Positions 1-8,163 of a DNA stretch of 14,492 nucleotides are shown here, one piece after another (within the stretch, counting starts at the first letter, position 1; the number at the start of each line of letters is the position of its first letter). Made by a program: the position numbers and the translations under genes. Below the pieces are notes generated by a model. The model was not told the origin of the DNA. It did not search any database and saw only the letters and a list, made by a program, of their open reading frames with translations. The stretch comes from Pseudomonadota bacterium (GTDB lineage Bacteria; Pseudomonadota; Alphaproteobacteria; Rhizobiales; Segnochrobactraceae). The stretch spans positions 1-14,492 of the forward strand of contig JAEZMP010000189.1 in the NCBI GenBank assembly GCA_023442215.1, written 5' to 3'.

Positions 1-1252
1 CGGCATCGTCGATGCCGCCGCAGGAGCGGATCCACAGCGCGACCGCGAACGTGAGCGCCTTCGCGGGCGCGCCGGCGGCAAGCTGCTCGCGCAGCGGCGC
101 CAGCAGGCGCTGCGGCACCTTAAGCGAGGCATCGGTCGCGATCTGGGCGGTACGGTGCGCGAGAGCGCTGTTGGCATAGCGCGCCTTCAGCCGCCCGGTA
201 TAGGCGGTGGCCGCCGCCTCGCCGGTTTCGATCGTGGGAATGACGTCGCGCCAATAGGCATCGACCAGCCGCCGCACGGTCGGCTCGGAGAAAGCCCGCG
301 CCACGGTCTCGAACCCGGCGAGGCGGCCGGCGGCGGCGATGACCGTGTGCGAGCCGTTGAGCAGCCGCAGCTTCATGTGCTCGAACGGCCGCACGTCGGC
401 GACGAATTCGATGCCGCTTTCCTCGAAGCGCGGCCGCTCCGAAGAGAACCGATCCTCGATGACCCACTGGAAATAGGGCTCGCCCACCACCGGCCAGGCA
501 TCCGCGACGCCGAGGCGCGCATCGATGGCGGCGCGGTCGGCATCGGTGGTGGCCGGCACGATGCGGTCGACCATCGAGGACGGGCAGGCGACGGCTTCGG
601 CGATGAAACGGGCGAGCGCGGGGTCGCGCGCTTCGGCGAAGGCCGACAGCGCCGCGGAAAGAGTCGCGCCGTTGCTCGGCAGGTTGTCGCACGAGACGAT
701 GGTGAAGGGCGCGATGCCCGCCGCCCGCCGGCGCGCGATCGCCTCCACCAGGAAGCCGATGGCGGAGCGCGGCGCCGCGGGATTGGCGAGGTCGTGCCGG
801 ACGTCGGCGTGATCCGCCAGCAAGGCGCCGGCGGCGAGATCCATCAGGTAGCCCTTCTCGGTCACGGTGAGCGTGACCAGCTTCACCCTGGGATCGGCGA
901 GCGCGTCGACCAGACGGGCCGGCGCCTCCGGGGCGACCAGGATCGAGCCGATGGAACCGATGACGCGCACCTCCTCCCGTTCGCCGTCGCGCAGCGCAAG
1001 CGAATAGAGGCCATCCTGGGGGGCGAGCGCATCGCGGGTGCCCGGGCTGCGCAGCGAGGCCGCGACGATGCCCCATCCGCTCTCGCCACGGCCGAGGGCA
1101 TCGTCCGCGAACACCGCCTGATGCGCGCGATGGAACGCGCCGACGCCCAGGTGGACGATGCCCGGCGTGACGGCGGAGCGGTCATAGGCGGGGCGAAGCA
1201 CATCGGGCCTGAGCGAGCCGAGCGTCGCGTTGGAAAGCGTGGTCAAGGGCAT
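1..1252 (-). CDS. Mannitol dehydrogenase / fructuronate reductase family oxidoreductase, C-terminus cut by window edge
   Basis: This is an NAD(P)-dependent polyol or hexuronate dehydrogenase of the long-chain MtlD/UxuB family, which interconverts a polyol (or aldonate) and the matching ketose. The 417 visible codons compare with about 490 in the family, so roughly the last 75 residues lie beyond base 1. The N-terminal dinucleotide-binding region carries IVHLGVGAFHRAHQA (residues 32-46), followed by the family motifs CDNLPSNG, PSSMVDRIVPATTD and QWVIED. The catalytic motif KLRLLNGSH gives Lys294, Asn299 and His302, matching the Lys/Asn/His set known from Pseudomonas mannitol 2-dehydrogenase. 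The ATG at 1252 is chosen because YDRSAV and the nucleotide motif follow at the usual distance. The purine-rich AAGAGGAA lies unusually close to it, with AGGAAA further upstream. It is last of three leftward genes, 69 bases after the SDR gene. Substrate (mannitol, arabinitol, fructuronate or other) cannot be decided from sequence. Confidence 0.9.
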   Translation of the reverse strand, partial: MPLTTLSNATLGSLRPDVLRPAYDRSAVTPGIVHLGVGAFHRAHQAVFADDALGRGESGWGIVAASLRSPGTRDALAPQDGLYSLALRDGEREEVRVIGSIGSILVAPEAPARLVDALADPRVKLVTLTVTEKGYLMDLAAGALLADHADVRHDLANPAAPRSAIGFLVEAIARRRAAGIAPFTIVSCDNLPSNGATLSAALSAFAEARDPALARFIAEAVACPSSMVDRIVPATTDADRAAIDARLGVADAWPVVGEPYFQWVIEDRFSSERPRFEESGIEFVADVRPFEHMKLRLLNGSHTVIAAAGRLAGFETVARAFSEPTVRRLVDAYWRDVIPTIETGEAAATAYTGRLKARYANSALAHRTAQIATDASLKVPQRLLAPLREQLAAGAPAKALTFAVALWIRSCGGIDDA

Positions 1253-1321
1253 TTCCTCTTGCGTCTTTTTTCCTGTCCCGGCGGCGGGCCGGCATCGGGC
1301 CCGTCGCCCACGGGCGGCGCG

Positions 1322-2062
1322 TCAGTCGAACTGGAGGCCGCCGTTCATGTCAACGATCTCGCCGGTGATGAACCCCGCCAGCGGCGAGGCGAGGAAGGCG
1401 ACGGCATGGGCGACTTCCTCCGGCGCGCAGAAGCGGCCGACGGGGATGGCGGCGAGCTGGCGGGCGCGGTCCTCGTCGCTCAACTGCTCGAGGATCATCG
1501 GCGAGAGCACGTAGGCCGGGGCAATGGCGTTCACCGTGATGCCGAAGCCGGCGAGCTCCCGCGCGGCGCTGAAGGTGAGGCCGTTCATCGCCGCCTTCGA
1601 GACGGTATAGGCCGTACCGGCAGTGAGACCGCCGCACTTGGCGGCATAGGAGCTGACATTGACGATCCGGCCCCAGCCGCGCGCCTTCATGCCCGCCATC
1701 ACGCCGCGGGTAAGCACCAGCGCGGCATCGACATTGACGGCCATGATGCGGTGCCAGTCGTCGAGACTGGTGGCGGCGAGCTTGTCGTTCGACAGGATGC
1801 CGGCATTGTTGACGAGGATGTCGATGCCGCCGCGGGCGGCGACGATCTCGTCCACAAGCCGTTCGGTGGCTGCGAGGTCGCCGAGGTCGACGTCATGCAG
1901 CGAGACCGCCTCGCCGTGGCTGTGCGAAAGCGCGGCAAGCGCCTCGGCGCTGCGGTCGATGGCGGCGACTTGGGCGCCCGCGGCGACGAGACGGGCGACA
2001 ACCGCGCGGCCGATCGACCCGCCGGCACCGGTCACGGCGGCGATTTTCCCTGAAAGTTCCAT
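1322..2062 (-). CDS. Short-chain dehydrogenase/reductase (SDR), probably NAD-dependent sugar or polyol dehydrogenase
   Basis: A complete classical SDR of 246 residues, the usual size for a cytosolic oxidoreductase acting on a hydroxyl or carbonyl group. The Rossmann motif TGAGGSIG is at residues 11-18. Asp36 at the end of the second beta strand favours NAD over NADP. NNAG is at 85-88, and the catalytic set is Asn110, Ser138, Tyr152 and Lys156 (YTVSK). The C-terminal end FITGEIVDMNGG is typical of the family. It lies 71 bases downstream of the GntR gene and 69 upstream of the mannitol dehydrogenase-family gene on the same strand, so the three are probably cotranscribed. The nearest purine-rich site, AAGGA, is about 12 bases from the ATG, so initiation may be modest. 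By context it could oxidise the imported sugar at C1, feeding the lactonase at 8164-9000, or act later on a ketose or 2-keto acid. The family assignment is firm; the substrate is inferred. Confidence 0.93.
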   Translation of the reverse strand: MELSGKIAAVTGAGGSIGRAVVARLVAAGAQVAAIDRSAEALAALSHSHGEAVSLHDVDLGDLAATERLVDEIVAARGGIDILVNNAGILSNDKLAATSLDDWHRIMAVNVDAALVLTRGVMAGMKARGWGRIVNVSSYAAKCGGLTAGTAYTVSKAAMNGLTFSAARELAGFGITVNAIAPAYVLSPMILEQLSDEDRARQLAAIPVGRFCAPEEVAHAVAFLASPLAGFITGEIVDMNGGLQFD

Positions 2063-2133
2063 CCCGGATTCCGATCCTTCTTGATGCGCCGTCGGGCGGC
2101 GCCTGGCTTATGCGGGGGACGCGGCGCAGCCGC

Positions 2134-2865
2134 TCAATCGACCACGAAGCGGCGGCGCTCCTCCGGCAGCCGCTCCACGAGCGTGAAAATGCGGTCGAGG
2201 TGATAGACGAGCCTCGCCTCCGCTTCCGCGGTGTCACCGGCATCGAGCGCATCGAGAATGGCCGTGTGCTCGGCGATGGCGTCCGGCAGCCGATCGCGCT
2301 GCCCGAACAGGCGGATGAAGCGGGTGAGACGCGTCTTGGCGAGCAGGATTGCCTGCCAGACACCCTGCCGGCCCGCGAATTCGGTCATGATCTGGTGGAA
2401 GCGCTCGTCAGCCTCGTGGAAGCCCTCGACATCGCCGGCCGCCACCGCGGCCGCCTGCCGCTCGACGATCGCGCGCGACGCGGCGCTCATCGCCGGCGTC
2501 CAGCGGGCGGCAACCTCCCGCAGCACCGCCACCTCCAGCGAGAGGCGGACGAACTGGTTGTCGGCGAGGTCGCCCCGCTTGATCGGAGCGACGAAGCTGC
2601 CCTGCTGCGGAAACACCTCGATCAGCCCGTCGTCGACCAGGCGAAGGATCGCGGCGCGAATCGGCGTGCGCGACACACCGAAGTGACGACCGATCCGGTT
2701 CTCGCTGATCGAGGCGCCGGGCAGCAGGCGCACGCTGACGATCGCCTGCTTCAGCGCCTCGTAGACCTGATCGGAGACGGGCTGCCGCCGGTCCAGAACG
2801 AACGCGATGTCGAGCGGCGCCTCGCTGCGATCGTGTTCGGCCGGCATCTGCGCGAGGAGAGACAT
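2134..2865 (-). CDS. GntR-family transcriptional regulator, FCD (FadR) subfamily
   Basis: A 243-residue cytosolic DNA-binding regulator, normal length for FadR/FCD proteins. The winged helix-turn-helix spans about residues 30-95: VSDQVYEALKQAIV, then SENRIGRHFGVSRTPIRAAI, then the wing around FPQQGSF. The C-terminal all-helical FCD ligand domain shows the usual metal or acid-binding pattern: FHEADERFH near the middle, EHTAILDAL, and YHLDRIF near the end. The ATG at 2865 has GGAG (complement of 2873-2876) seven bases upstream. It heads the leftward arm of a divergon whose rightward arm is a sugar ABC operon. FCD regulators of sugar-acid and sugar genes commonly bind GTATAC-centred palindromes, and one lies at 3066-3093 between the arms. 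It is therefore likely a local repressor relieved by a pathway sugar acid; the effector is unknown. Confidence 0.95.
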   Translation of the reverse strand: MSLLAQMPAEHDRSEAPLDIAFVLDRRQPVSDQVYEALKQAIVSVRLLPGASISENRIGRHFGVSRTPIRAAILRLVDDGLIEVFPQQGSFVAPIKRGDLADNQFVRLSLEVAVLREVAARWTPAMSAASRAIVERQAAAVAAGDVEGFHEADERFHQIMTEFAGRQGVWQAILLAKTRLTRFIRLFGQRDRLPDAIAEHTAILDALDAGDTAEAEARLVYHLDRIFTLVERLPEERRRFVVD

Positions 2866-3174
2866 CCTAGAACTCCGAAACGCCCGATGGACGCCAAAGG
2901 CACCGCGGACGCGGCCGTTTTACCGGGGACCGGCATCGTCGGCCGACCAGCCGAAGAAGACGCCGAAATCGCAGCGCCATGCCGCTTTGCCGGCCCGGGC
3001 GAGCCCTTCGGCCAAGCCTTCCGCCTGCCCTTGGGGACGGCCCGCCGCCAACAAAAGCGTTGCGCCCTGAACACTTGTATACTAGGGTTCAGGCACCCCA
3101 CGCAAGAATGATCGTCAACGGCGCTTCCTTCCTGCGGCCGGGGTCCGGGAGGACAAACTTTTAGGAGAGGACGA
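2866..3174. other. Divergent intergenic control region between the GntR gene and the sugar ABC operon
   Basis: These 309 bases hold no convincing gene; the short open frames here lack homology-like features. The main content is the GTATAC-centred palindrome at 3066-3093. The leader from there to the binding-protein ATG is about 80 bases, and to the GntR ATG about 200 bases. TATACT (3078-3083) inside the palindrome resembles a -10 box for the rightward arm, but I see no well-spaced -35 box. On the minus strand TTGCGT (3105-3100) and TATACA (3081-3076), 18 bases apart, are a weak promoter candidate. A 10-bp palindrome GTCGGCCGAC (2938-2947) is probably chance in DNA this GC-rich. Confidence 0.6.
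3066..3093. promoter_or_regulatory. Predicted operator: 28-bp imperfect palindrome centred on GTATAC
   Basis: The left half reads CCTGAACACTTGTA and the right half TACTAGGGTTCAGG. Around the centre (between 3079 and 3080), 12 of 14 position pairs are complementary. The core CTTGTATACTAG resembles the TTGTATACAA-type sites bound by FCD-subfamily GntR regulators, and the outer arms CCTGAAC/GTTCAGG extend the same dyad. It overlaps -10-like sequences on both strands and sits between divergent arms, so binding could repress both. The symmetry is seen directly; that the GntR protein of 2134-2865 binds it is inference from family and position. Confidence 0.7.
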
Positions 3175-4200
<1,026 letters not shown>

Positions 4201-4227
4201 CGCCCGTCCGCAGCAGAACGTCCTGAG

Positions 4228-4250
4228 CCGCGCGCCTTCCCGGTGCGCGG
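4228..4250 (+). terminator. Strong hairpin after the binding-protein gene (attenuator or mRNA-stabilising stem)
   Basis: CCGCGCGCC pairs with GGTGCGCGG across a five-base loop (TTCCC), giving nine pairs including one G-U. It begins 28 bases after the stop codon of the sugar-binding protein. No T-tract follows, so it is more likely a 3'-end stabilising or partial-termination element than a full intrinsic terminator. Such structures after the binding-protein gene are well known in bacterial ABC operons, as in the maltose operon. Confidence 0.6.
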
Positions 4251-4291
4251 TGCCTGCGGGCCGCCGGCGCCGGAATAACCGGAGACCGGCC

Positions 4292-4309
4292 GGCCCGCCC
4301 CGGCGGGTC
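4292..4309 (+). terminator. Second small hairpin in the operon gap
   Basis: GGCCCGC and GCGGGTC form seven pairs (one G-U) around a four-base loop CCCG. It lies 41 bases after the 9-bp hairpin and may be part of the same 3'-end structure. There is no T-tract. In DNA this GC-rich a stem of this size can arise by chance. Confidence 0.35.
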
Positions 4310-4561
4310 GGCACGCCCCGTCACGATCCGACAGGAATTCCCGGCGAACCGGGATCCGCGGCAAGCGCCAATGCGACGGCGGCATGCCTGCCGTTGCCTG
4401 CGCCGGCGGTTCGGCCCCGCCCGACTTCTCCGTCGACACGCCGGCATCCGACACTTCCCCGGGCCACGAGGCCCCGCCACCGGAGCCCGGCGACCGGTGC
4501 CGCGCGGGAACTGCAAGCCGCCGCGCGACAGGCGCGTTCCAGCGAAGCCGGCAGAATATTC

Positions 4562-4567
4562 GAGGTG
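4562..4567 (+). promoter_or_regulatory. Ribosome-binding site deciding the first permease start
   Basis: GAGGTG lies five bases before the ATG at 4573. The open frame continues upstream to an ATG at 4384, but that extension (Pro/Ala/Arg-rich, no domain) has no comparable site. The 4573 start gives the N-terminus expected of this permease family. Confidence 0.7.
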
Positions 4568-4572
4568 ATGCG

Positions 4573-5616
4573 ATGAATGTCGAACAGAGCCCGGCGGGCG
4601 CTCCGGTGCCGCAGGCGCCGCCGGCCGACCAACGCGGGCCCAACGCCTCTCTGCGGTTCCTCCTGTCGAACGAATTCGGCCTGATCGTGCTGATCGTGGT
4701 GTTCACGGTGCTGTTCGGGCTGGCGACCAAGGGCTTCCTGTCGTCGTTCAACCTGTTCACACTCGGCCGCACCGCCGCCGTCAACATCGTGATCGGCCTG
4801 TCGATGATGGCGGTGATCGTGACCGGCGGCCTCAACCTCGCCGTCGGTGCCATCGGCGTCTGCGCCGCCATGACGTTCGGCGCGCTGATCGAGGTCGCGG
4901 GGCTGCCGTGGCCAGTCGCGCTCATCGGCGGCCTCGCCCTCGGCGCGGCCCTTGGCGCCGTCAACGGCATCGCGGTGGTCCGCTCGGGGCTGCACAGCTT
5001 CATCATCACGCTCGCGACCATGAGCATCTTCTTCGGGGTGATGGTGTTCATCACCCGCGCCGAATCCTTCCGCGGGCTGCCGCCGGCCTTCACGATGCTC
5101 GGCCGCATGAAGCTCGCCGGCGTGATCTCGCCCCTGCTGATCGTGGCGGTGGTGGTGTCGCTCGCGCTCGTGGTGCTCTACCGCCTGACGCCGCTCGGCC
5201 GCGAGATGCTGGCCGCTGGCGCCAAGCCCGAGGCGGCCGTGCTGTCGGGCGTCCGCGTCGACCGCGTCGTGGTGCTCTGCCACCTGCTTTCCGGCCTGCT
5301 GGCCTCCATCGCCGCACTGATGCTGGTCGCCCGAAACGGCGCGGCCATTCCCGCCATGGCGGGCCAGCTCGGCCAGGACTGGCTTCTGCCCGCGTTCCTC
5401 GGCCCCGTGCTCGGCGGAACGCTCCTGTCGGGCGGGCGCGTTTCGGTGCTCGGCACCTTCCTCGGCGCCCTGCTCGTGACCATGCTGACGAGCGGGCTGC
5501 TGCTGCTCCAGATCGGCGAATTCTGGGTCCAGGCCTGCCTCGGCATCCTGCTCCTGGTCGCGGTGCTGCTCGACAAGGCGCGCAGGCTGTTCCTCGCGAG
5601 CCGGAGGATGATCTGA
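4573..5616 (+). CDS. Sugar ABC transporter permease (BPD_transp_2, RbsC-like), first of a pair
   Basis: A 347-residue inner-membrane permease of the ribose/xylose/arabinose type (CUT2). After a soluble Pro/Ala-rich N-terminus of about 30 residues come some nine or ten hydrophobic segments, starting with LIVLIVVFTVLFGLA. The family signature around the second to third segments is GGLNLAVGAIG, the counterpart of the G-x-(I/L)-(D/N)-L-(S/A)-V-G motif, followed by GAVNGIAVVRSGLHSFIITL. The cytoplasmic coupling loop that meets the ATPase is probably around TPLGREMLAAGAKPEAAVLSGV. The start at 4573 is chosen from its ribosome-binding site. It overlaps the next permease gene by one base (TGATG), so the two are translationally coupled and probably form a heterodimeric channel. 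The family call is firm; the substrate is not known. Confidence 0.93.
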   Translation: MNVEQSPAGAPVPQAPPADQRGPNASLRFLLSNEFGLIVLIVVFTVLFGLATKGFLSSFNLFTLGRTAAVNIVIGLSMMAVIVTGGLNLAVGAIGVCAAMTFGALIEVAGLPWPVALIGGLALGAALGAVNGIAVVRSGLHSFIITLATMSIFFGVMVFITRAESFRGLPPAFTMLGRMKLAGVISPLLIVAVVVSLALVVLYRLTPLGREMLAAGAKPEAAVLSGVRVDRVVVLCHLLSGLLASIAALMLVARNGAAIPAMAGQLGQDWLLPAFLGPVLGGTLLSGGRVSVLGTFLGALLVTMLTSGLLLLQIGEFWVQACLGILLLVAVLLDKARRLFLASRRMI

Positions 5617-6584
5617 TGGCATATCTCTCGCGTTACGCCCGCACCGACTGGTTCGGCCCGCTCATCGCCACCCTGATCGCCATCGCGCTGGTCGGCGGCT
5701 TCAATCCCTCGTTCCTGTCGCCGTTCAACATCCAGGTGCTGCTGCTCGCCATCGCGGTGAATGCGCTGATCGCGTTCTCGCAGATGATCATCATCGCCAT
5801 CGGGCAGATGAACCTGTCGGTCGGCGCCATCGGCGGCCTCGCGGCCATCGCCTTCGCCGGCATGATGCAGGTGTGGGGGTTGCCGGTACCCGTCGCGCTG
5901 GTGCTTGCGCTCGCGATCGGCGTCGTCGCCGGCATGCTCAACGGCATTTTCATCGCCTGGACCGGCATTTCGGCGTTCATCATCACCCTCGCCAGCCTCT
6001 CGGTGTTCAAGGGCATCAATCTCGGCATCACGCGCGCCTCGCCGTTCTACGAGATCCCGCAGATCGTGAAGGACTTCGGCAACACCAACATCGTCGGCCC
6101 GCTGCCATGGCTCGCTGTGGTGACGGCGGTGGTGGCGGTGCTTTTGTGGTTCCTGCTGAACCGGCAGGCGCTCGGCCGCTGCATTCTCGCGGTCGGCGGC
6201 AACGAACACGCGGCCGAACTCTCCGGCATCTCGGTGCGAAAGACCATCGTGGCCGCCCATGCGCTGTCCGGCCTGCTCGCGGCGCTCGCCGGCGTCGCGC
6301 TGGTCGCCCGGCTGCAGATCGGCCAGCCCACCATCGGCGACGACTGGCTGATCCTGTCGTTCGCCGCGCCCGTCATCGGCGGCGCGGTGCTGAGCGGCGG
6401 TCACGTCAGCGTGCCGGCCACCCTGCTCGGCGTCGCCATCGTGGCGATCATCACCCAGGCTCTGGTGCTGTTCAACATCGACCCGTTCCTGGTGCAGGTG
6501 GTGCTCGGCGTCCTCATCCTGTGGGCGGTCGGCATCAACCGCTTCCGCGAGGTCCGTCTCGCCAAGACCGCGAAGAGGATTTGA
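5616..6584 (+). CDS. Sugar ABC transporter permease (BPD_transp_2, RbsC-like), second of a pair
   Basis: A 322-residue inner-membrane permease, paralogous to the one just upstream. The same landmarks recur: GQMNLSVGAIGGLAAIAFAG (permease signature), GMLNGIFIAWTGISAFIITL, and a cytoplasmic loop around ALGRCILAVGGNEHAAELSGI with a typical GGNEHAAELSGI coupling sequence. About nine or ten membrane segments are visible. The ATG shares its A with the upstream TGA stop, and GGAGG (5603-5607) lies eight bases before it. The stop codon is only three bases before the ATPase start. Together with its partner it should form the membrane channel for the sugar delivered by the 3175-4200 protein. Two different permeases instead of a homodimer is a common variant of the CUT2 type. 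Confidence 0.93.
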   Translation: MAYLSRYARTDWFGPLIATLIAIALVGGFNPSFLSPFNIQVLLLAIAVNALIAFSQMIIIAIGQMNLSVGAIGGLAAIAFAGMMQVWGLPVPVALVLALAIGVVAGMLNGIFIAWTGISAFIITLASLSVFKGINLGITRASPFYEIPQIVKDFGNTNIVGPLPWLAVVTAVVAVLLWFLLNRQALGRCILAVGGNEHAAELSGISVRKTIVAAHALSGLLAALAGVALVARLQIGQPTIGDDWLILSFAAPVIGGAVLSGGHVSVPATLLGVAIVAIITQALVLFNIDPFLVQVVLGVLILWAVGINRFREVRLAKTAKRI

Positions 6585-6587
6585 GCG

Positions 6588-8129
6588 ATGGCCGATCTTT
6601 CCTCCCCCGCGACCGTTCCCGTCCTTGAGGCGCGCGCCGTCTCCAAGTTCTTCCCCGGCGTGAAGGCGTTGCAGGACGTCTCCATGCGGCTCGAGCCGGG
6701 CTCGATCCATGCGCTGCTCGGCGAGAACGGCGCCGGCAAGTCCACGCTGATCAAGATCATCACCGGCGTGCACCGGCCGGACGGCGGAACGCTCCTGCTC
6801 GACGGCGCCCCGGTCGAGCTCCGAGGCACCCGCGATGCTACCTCGCGTGGCATCGGCGTCGTGCATCAGGAGCGCAACCTGATCCCGCGCTTCACGGTCG
6901 GCGAGAACATCTCGCTGGAAAGGCTCGCCACCCACCCCCTCAAGACCGTTGATTATCAGGCCCTCAACGAGACGGCGCGCCACTGGCTCGGCGTGCTCGG
7001 CCTCGACATCGACCCGCGCACGCCGGTCTCGCAGCTCTCCGTCGCCAAGATGCAGCTCGTCGAGATCGCCAAGGCGCTGTCGCTGAAGTCGCGGGTGCTG
7101 CTGCTGGACGAACCGACCGCCTCGCTCACCCCGCACGAGACGGTGGCGCTGTTCGACCTCCTCCGCAAGCTCCGGGACGACGGCGTGAGCATGCTGTTCG
7201 TCAGCCACAAGCTGGAGGAAGTGCAGGAAATCTGCGACCGCGTCACGGTGCTGCGCGACGGCCACAATGCCTGCGCGAGCCAGTCGATGGCGGGCATGGG
7301 CCGGCACGACCTGGTGCGGCTGATGATCGGCCGCAGCGAGCAGATCGCGAACTGGCCGACGCGGCACTTCGAAGCCGCCCCAACGGCGCTGAAGCTGACG
7401 GGCGTCTCCACCGCGCTCGGTCACCGCGACATCGACCTCAACGTCCGCAAGGGTGAGATCGTCGGCCTCTACGGCCTCGTCGGCGCCGGCCGCACCGAAC
7501 TCGCCAAGTGCATCATGGGCGCGCATCCGGTGACTGCGGGCACGGTGGAGGTGGCCGGCAAGGCGGCGAAGATCGCGACGGTCGCCGACGCGATCCATCG
7601 TTACCGGATCGGCTATGTCAGCGAAGACCGCAAGCAGGAAGGCCTCGTGCTGATCCATACGGTGCTGGAGAATGCCGGCATCACCGTGTGGCGCCGGCTC
7701 GCCAACCGCCTCGGCCTTCTGACCGACCGCACCGTGCGCCGCACGGTCGAGCCCTATATCCGCAAGCTCGAGGTGCGCACGCCGTCGCTCGAGCAGATCG
7801 TCGGCAACCTCTCCGGCGGCAACCAGCAGAAGATCAGCGTCGCGAAGTGGCTGGCGGCGGGGATCGATGTGCTGATCGTCGACGAGCCGTCGGTCGGCAT
7901 CGACATCAAGACCAAGGCGTACCTGCACGAGCTGCTGCGCGAGCTGTCCGACAGCGGCACCGCGATCCTGCTGATCACCAGCGACATGCCGGAGATGATC
8001 ACCCTCGCCGACCGCATCGTGGTGATGAACGACTACCGCATTTCAGGCGAACTGGAGAACACGCGCGATTACGGCCGCATGAGCGAGGGAATCATGTACC
8101 TGATCCACCGCGTCGAGGCGGCCGAGTAG
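6588..8129 (+). CDS. Sugar ABC transporter ATP-binding protein with two nucleotide-binding domains (RbsA/XylG-like)
   Basis: A 513-residue cytoplasmic ATPase that powers the two permeases; the length and duplicated layout are standard for CUT2 transporters. Domain 1: Walker A GENGAGKST (residues 45-53), signature LSVAKMQ (150-156), Walker B with Asp174-Glu175 (LLLDEPTASL), and a switch His in VSHKLEE. Domain 2: a degenerate Walker A, GLVGAGRTE (296-304), with Arg-Thr-Glu where Lys-Ser/Thr would be expected; a canonical signature LSGGNQQ (408-414); and Walker B Asp432-Glu433 (VDEPSVGID). This asymmetry, one consensus and one degenerate site, is normal for the RbsA group. The ATG at 6588 follows the permease stop by three bases and has AGAGGA at 6574-6579. 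It shares the operon and is followed 34 bases later by the lactonase gene. Confidence 0.95.
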   Translation: MADLSSPATVPVLEARAVSKFFPGVKALQDVSMRLEPGSIHALLGENGAGKSTLIKIITGVHRPDGGTLLLDGAPVELRGTRDATSRGIGVVHQERNLIPRFTVGENISLERLATHPLKTVDYQALNETARHWLGVLGLDIDPRTPVSQLSVAKMQLVEIAKALSLKSRVLLLDEPTASLTPHETVALFDLLRKLRDDGVSMLFVSHKLEEVQEICDRVTVLRDGHNACASQSMAGMGRHDLVRLMIGRSEQIANWPTRHFEAAPTALKLTGVSTALGHRDIDLNVRKGEIVGLYGLVGAGRTELAKCIMGAHPVTAGTVEVAGKAAKIATVADAIHRYRIGYVSEDRKQEGLVLIHTVLENAGITVWRRLANRLGLLTDRTVRRTVEPYIRKLEVRTPSLEQIVGNLSGGNQQKISVAKWLAAGIDVLIVDEPSVGIDIKTKAYLHELLRELSDSGTAILLITSDMPEMITLADRIVVMNDYRISGELENTRDYGRMSEGIMYLIHRVEAAE

Positions 8130-8150
8130 GCGCGACCCGCGCGGGCAATT

Positions 8151-8157
8151 GGGGGAA
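8151..8157 (+). promoter_or_regulatory. Ribosome-binding site deciding the lactonase start
   Basis: GGGGGAA lies six bases before the ATG at 8164. A TTG at 8149 would add five residues but would overlap this site, so the ATG, which gives the typical N-terminus MKIDAHQHFW, is preferred. Confidence 0.65.
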
Positions 8158-8163
8158 CCGTCC

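Larger units (their letters stand above)
4201..4572 (+). other. Long untranslated gap inside the sugar ABC operon
   Basis: These 372 bases lie between the binding-protein stop codon and the first permease. Open frames run through them, as expected at this GC content, but their translations are rich in Arg, Pro and Ala without any recognisable domain. I call no gene here. It contains the 9-bp hairpin at 4228-4250 and a smaller one at 4292-4309. The last bases provide the ribosome-binding site of the permease. The arrangement fits a processed or partly terminated mRNA in which the binding-protein portion is more abundant than the transporter portion. Confidence 0.6.

Noticed and set aside
155..2053. 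A 632-codon open frame on the plus strand over the mannitol dehydrogenase and SDR genes
   Set aside because: It is antisense to two recognised enzymes and spans the gap between them without any recognisable domain; a GC-composition artefact.
2938..2947. GTCGGCCGAC, a perfect 10-bp palindrome upstream of the GntR gene
   Set aside because: It is made only of common GC-rich words and lacks the GTATAC-type core; chance occurrence is likely and no second copy is seen nearby.
4384..4572. N-terminal extension of the first permease to an ATG at 4384
   Set aside because: The extra 63 residues are Pro/Ala/Arg-rich with no membrane segment, and the ATG at 4573 has a better ribosome-binding site and the expected family N-terminus.
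4908..5615. Upstream extension of the second permease frame through the first permease gene
   Set aside because: The frame is open but translates to Arg/Pro/Ala-rich sequence. The ATG at 5616, with GGAGG upstream and a one-base overlap with the preceding stop, gives a complete permease.
7476..7502. Degenerate Walker A in the second half of the sugar ATPase as a sign of decay
   Set aside because: GAGRTE in place of GxGKST is normal in the second domain of RbsA/XylG-type proteins, so it is not a damaging mutation.
5178..7928. A 916-codon open frame on the minus strand across the permeases and ATPase
   Set aside because: It is antisense to three strongly conserved genes, its translation is Asp/Arg/His/Gly-rich low-complexity sequence without domains, and such long antisense frames are expected in high-GC coding DNA with biased third positions.
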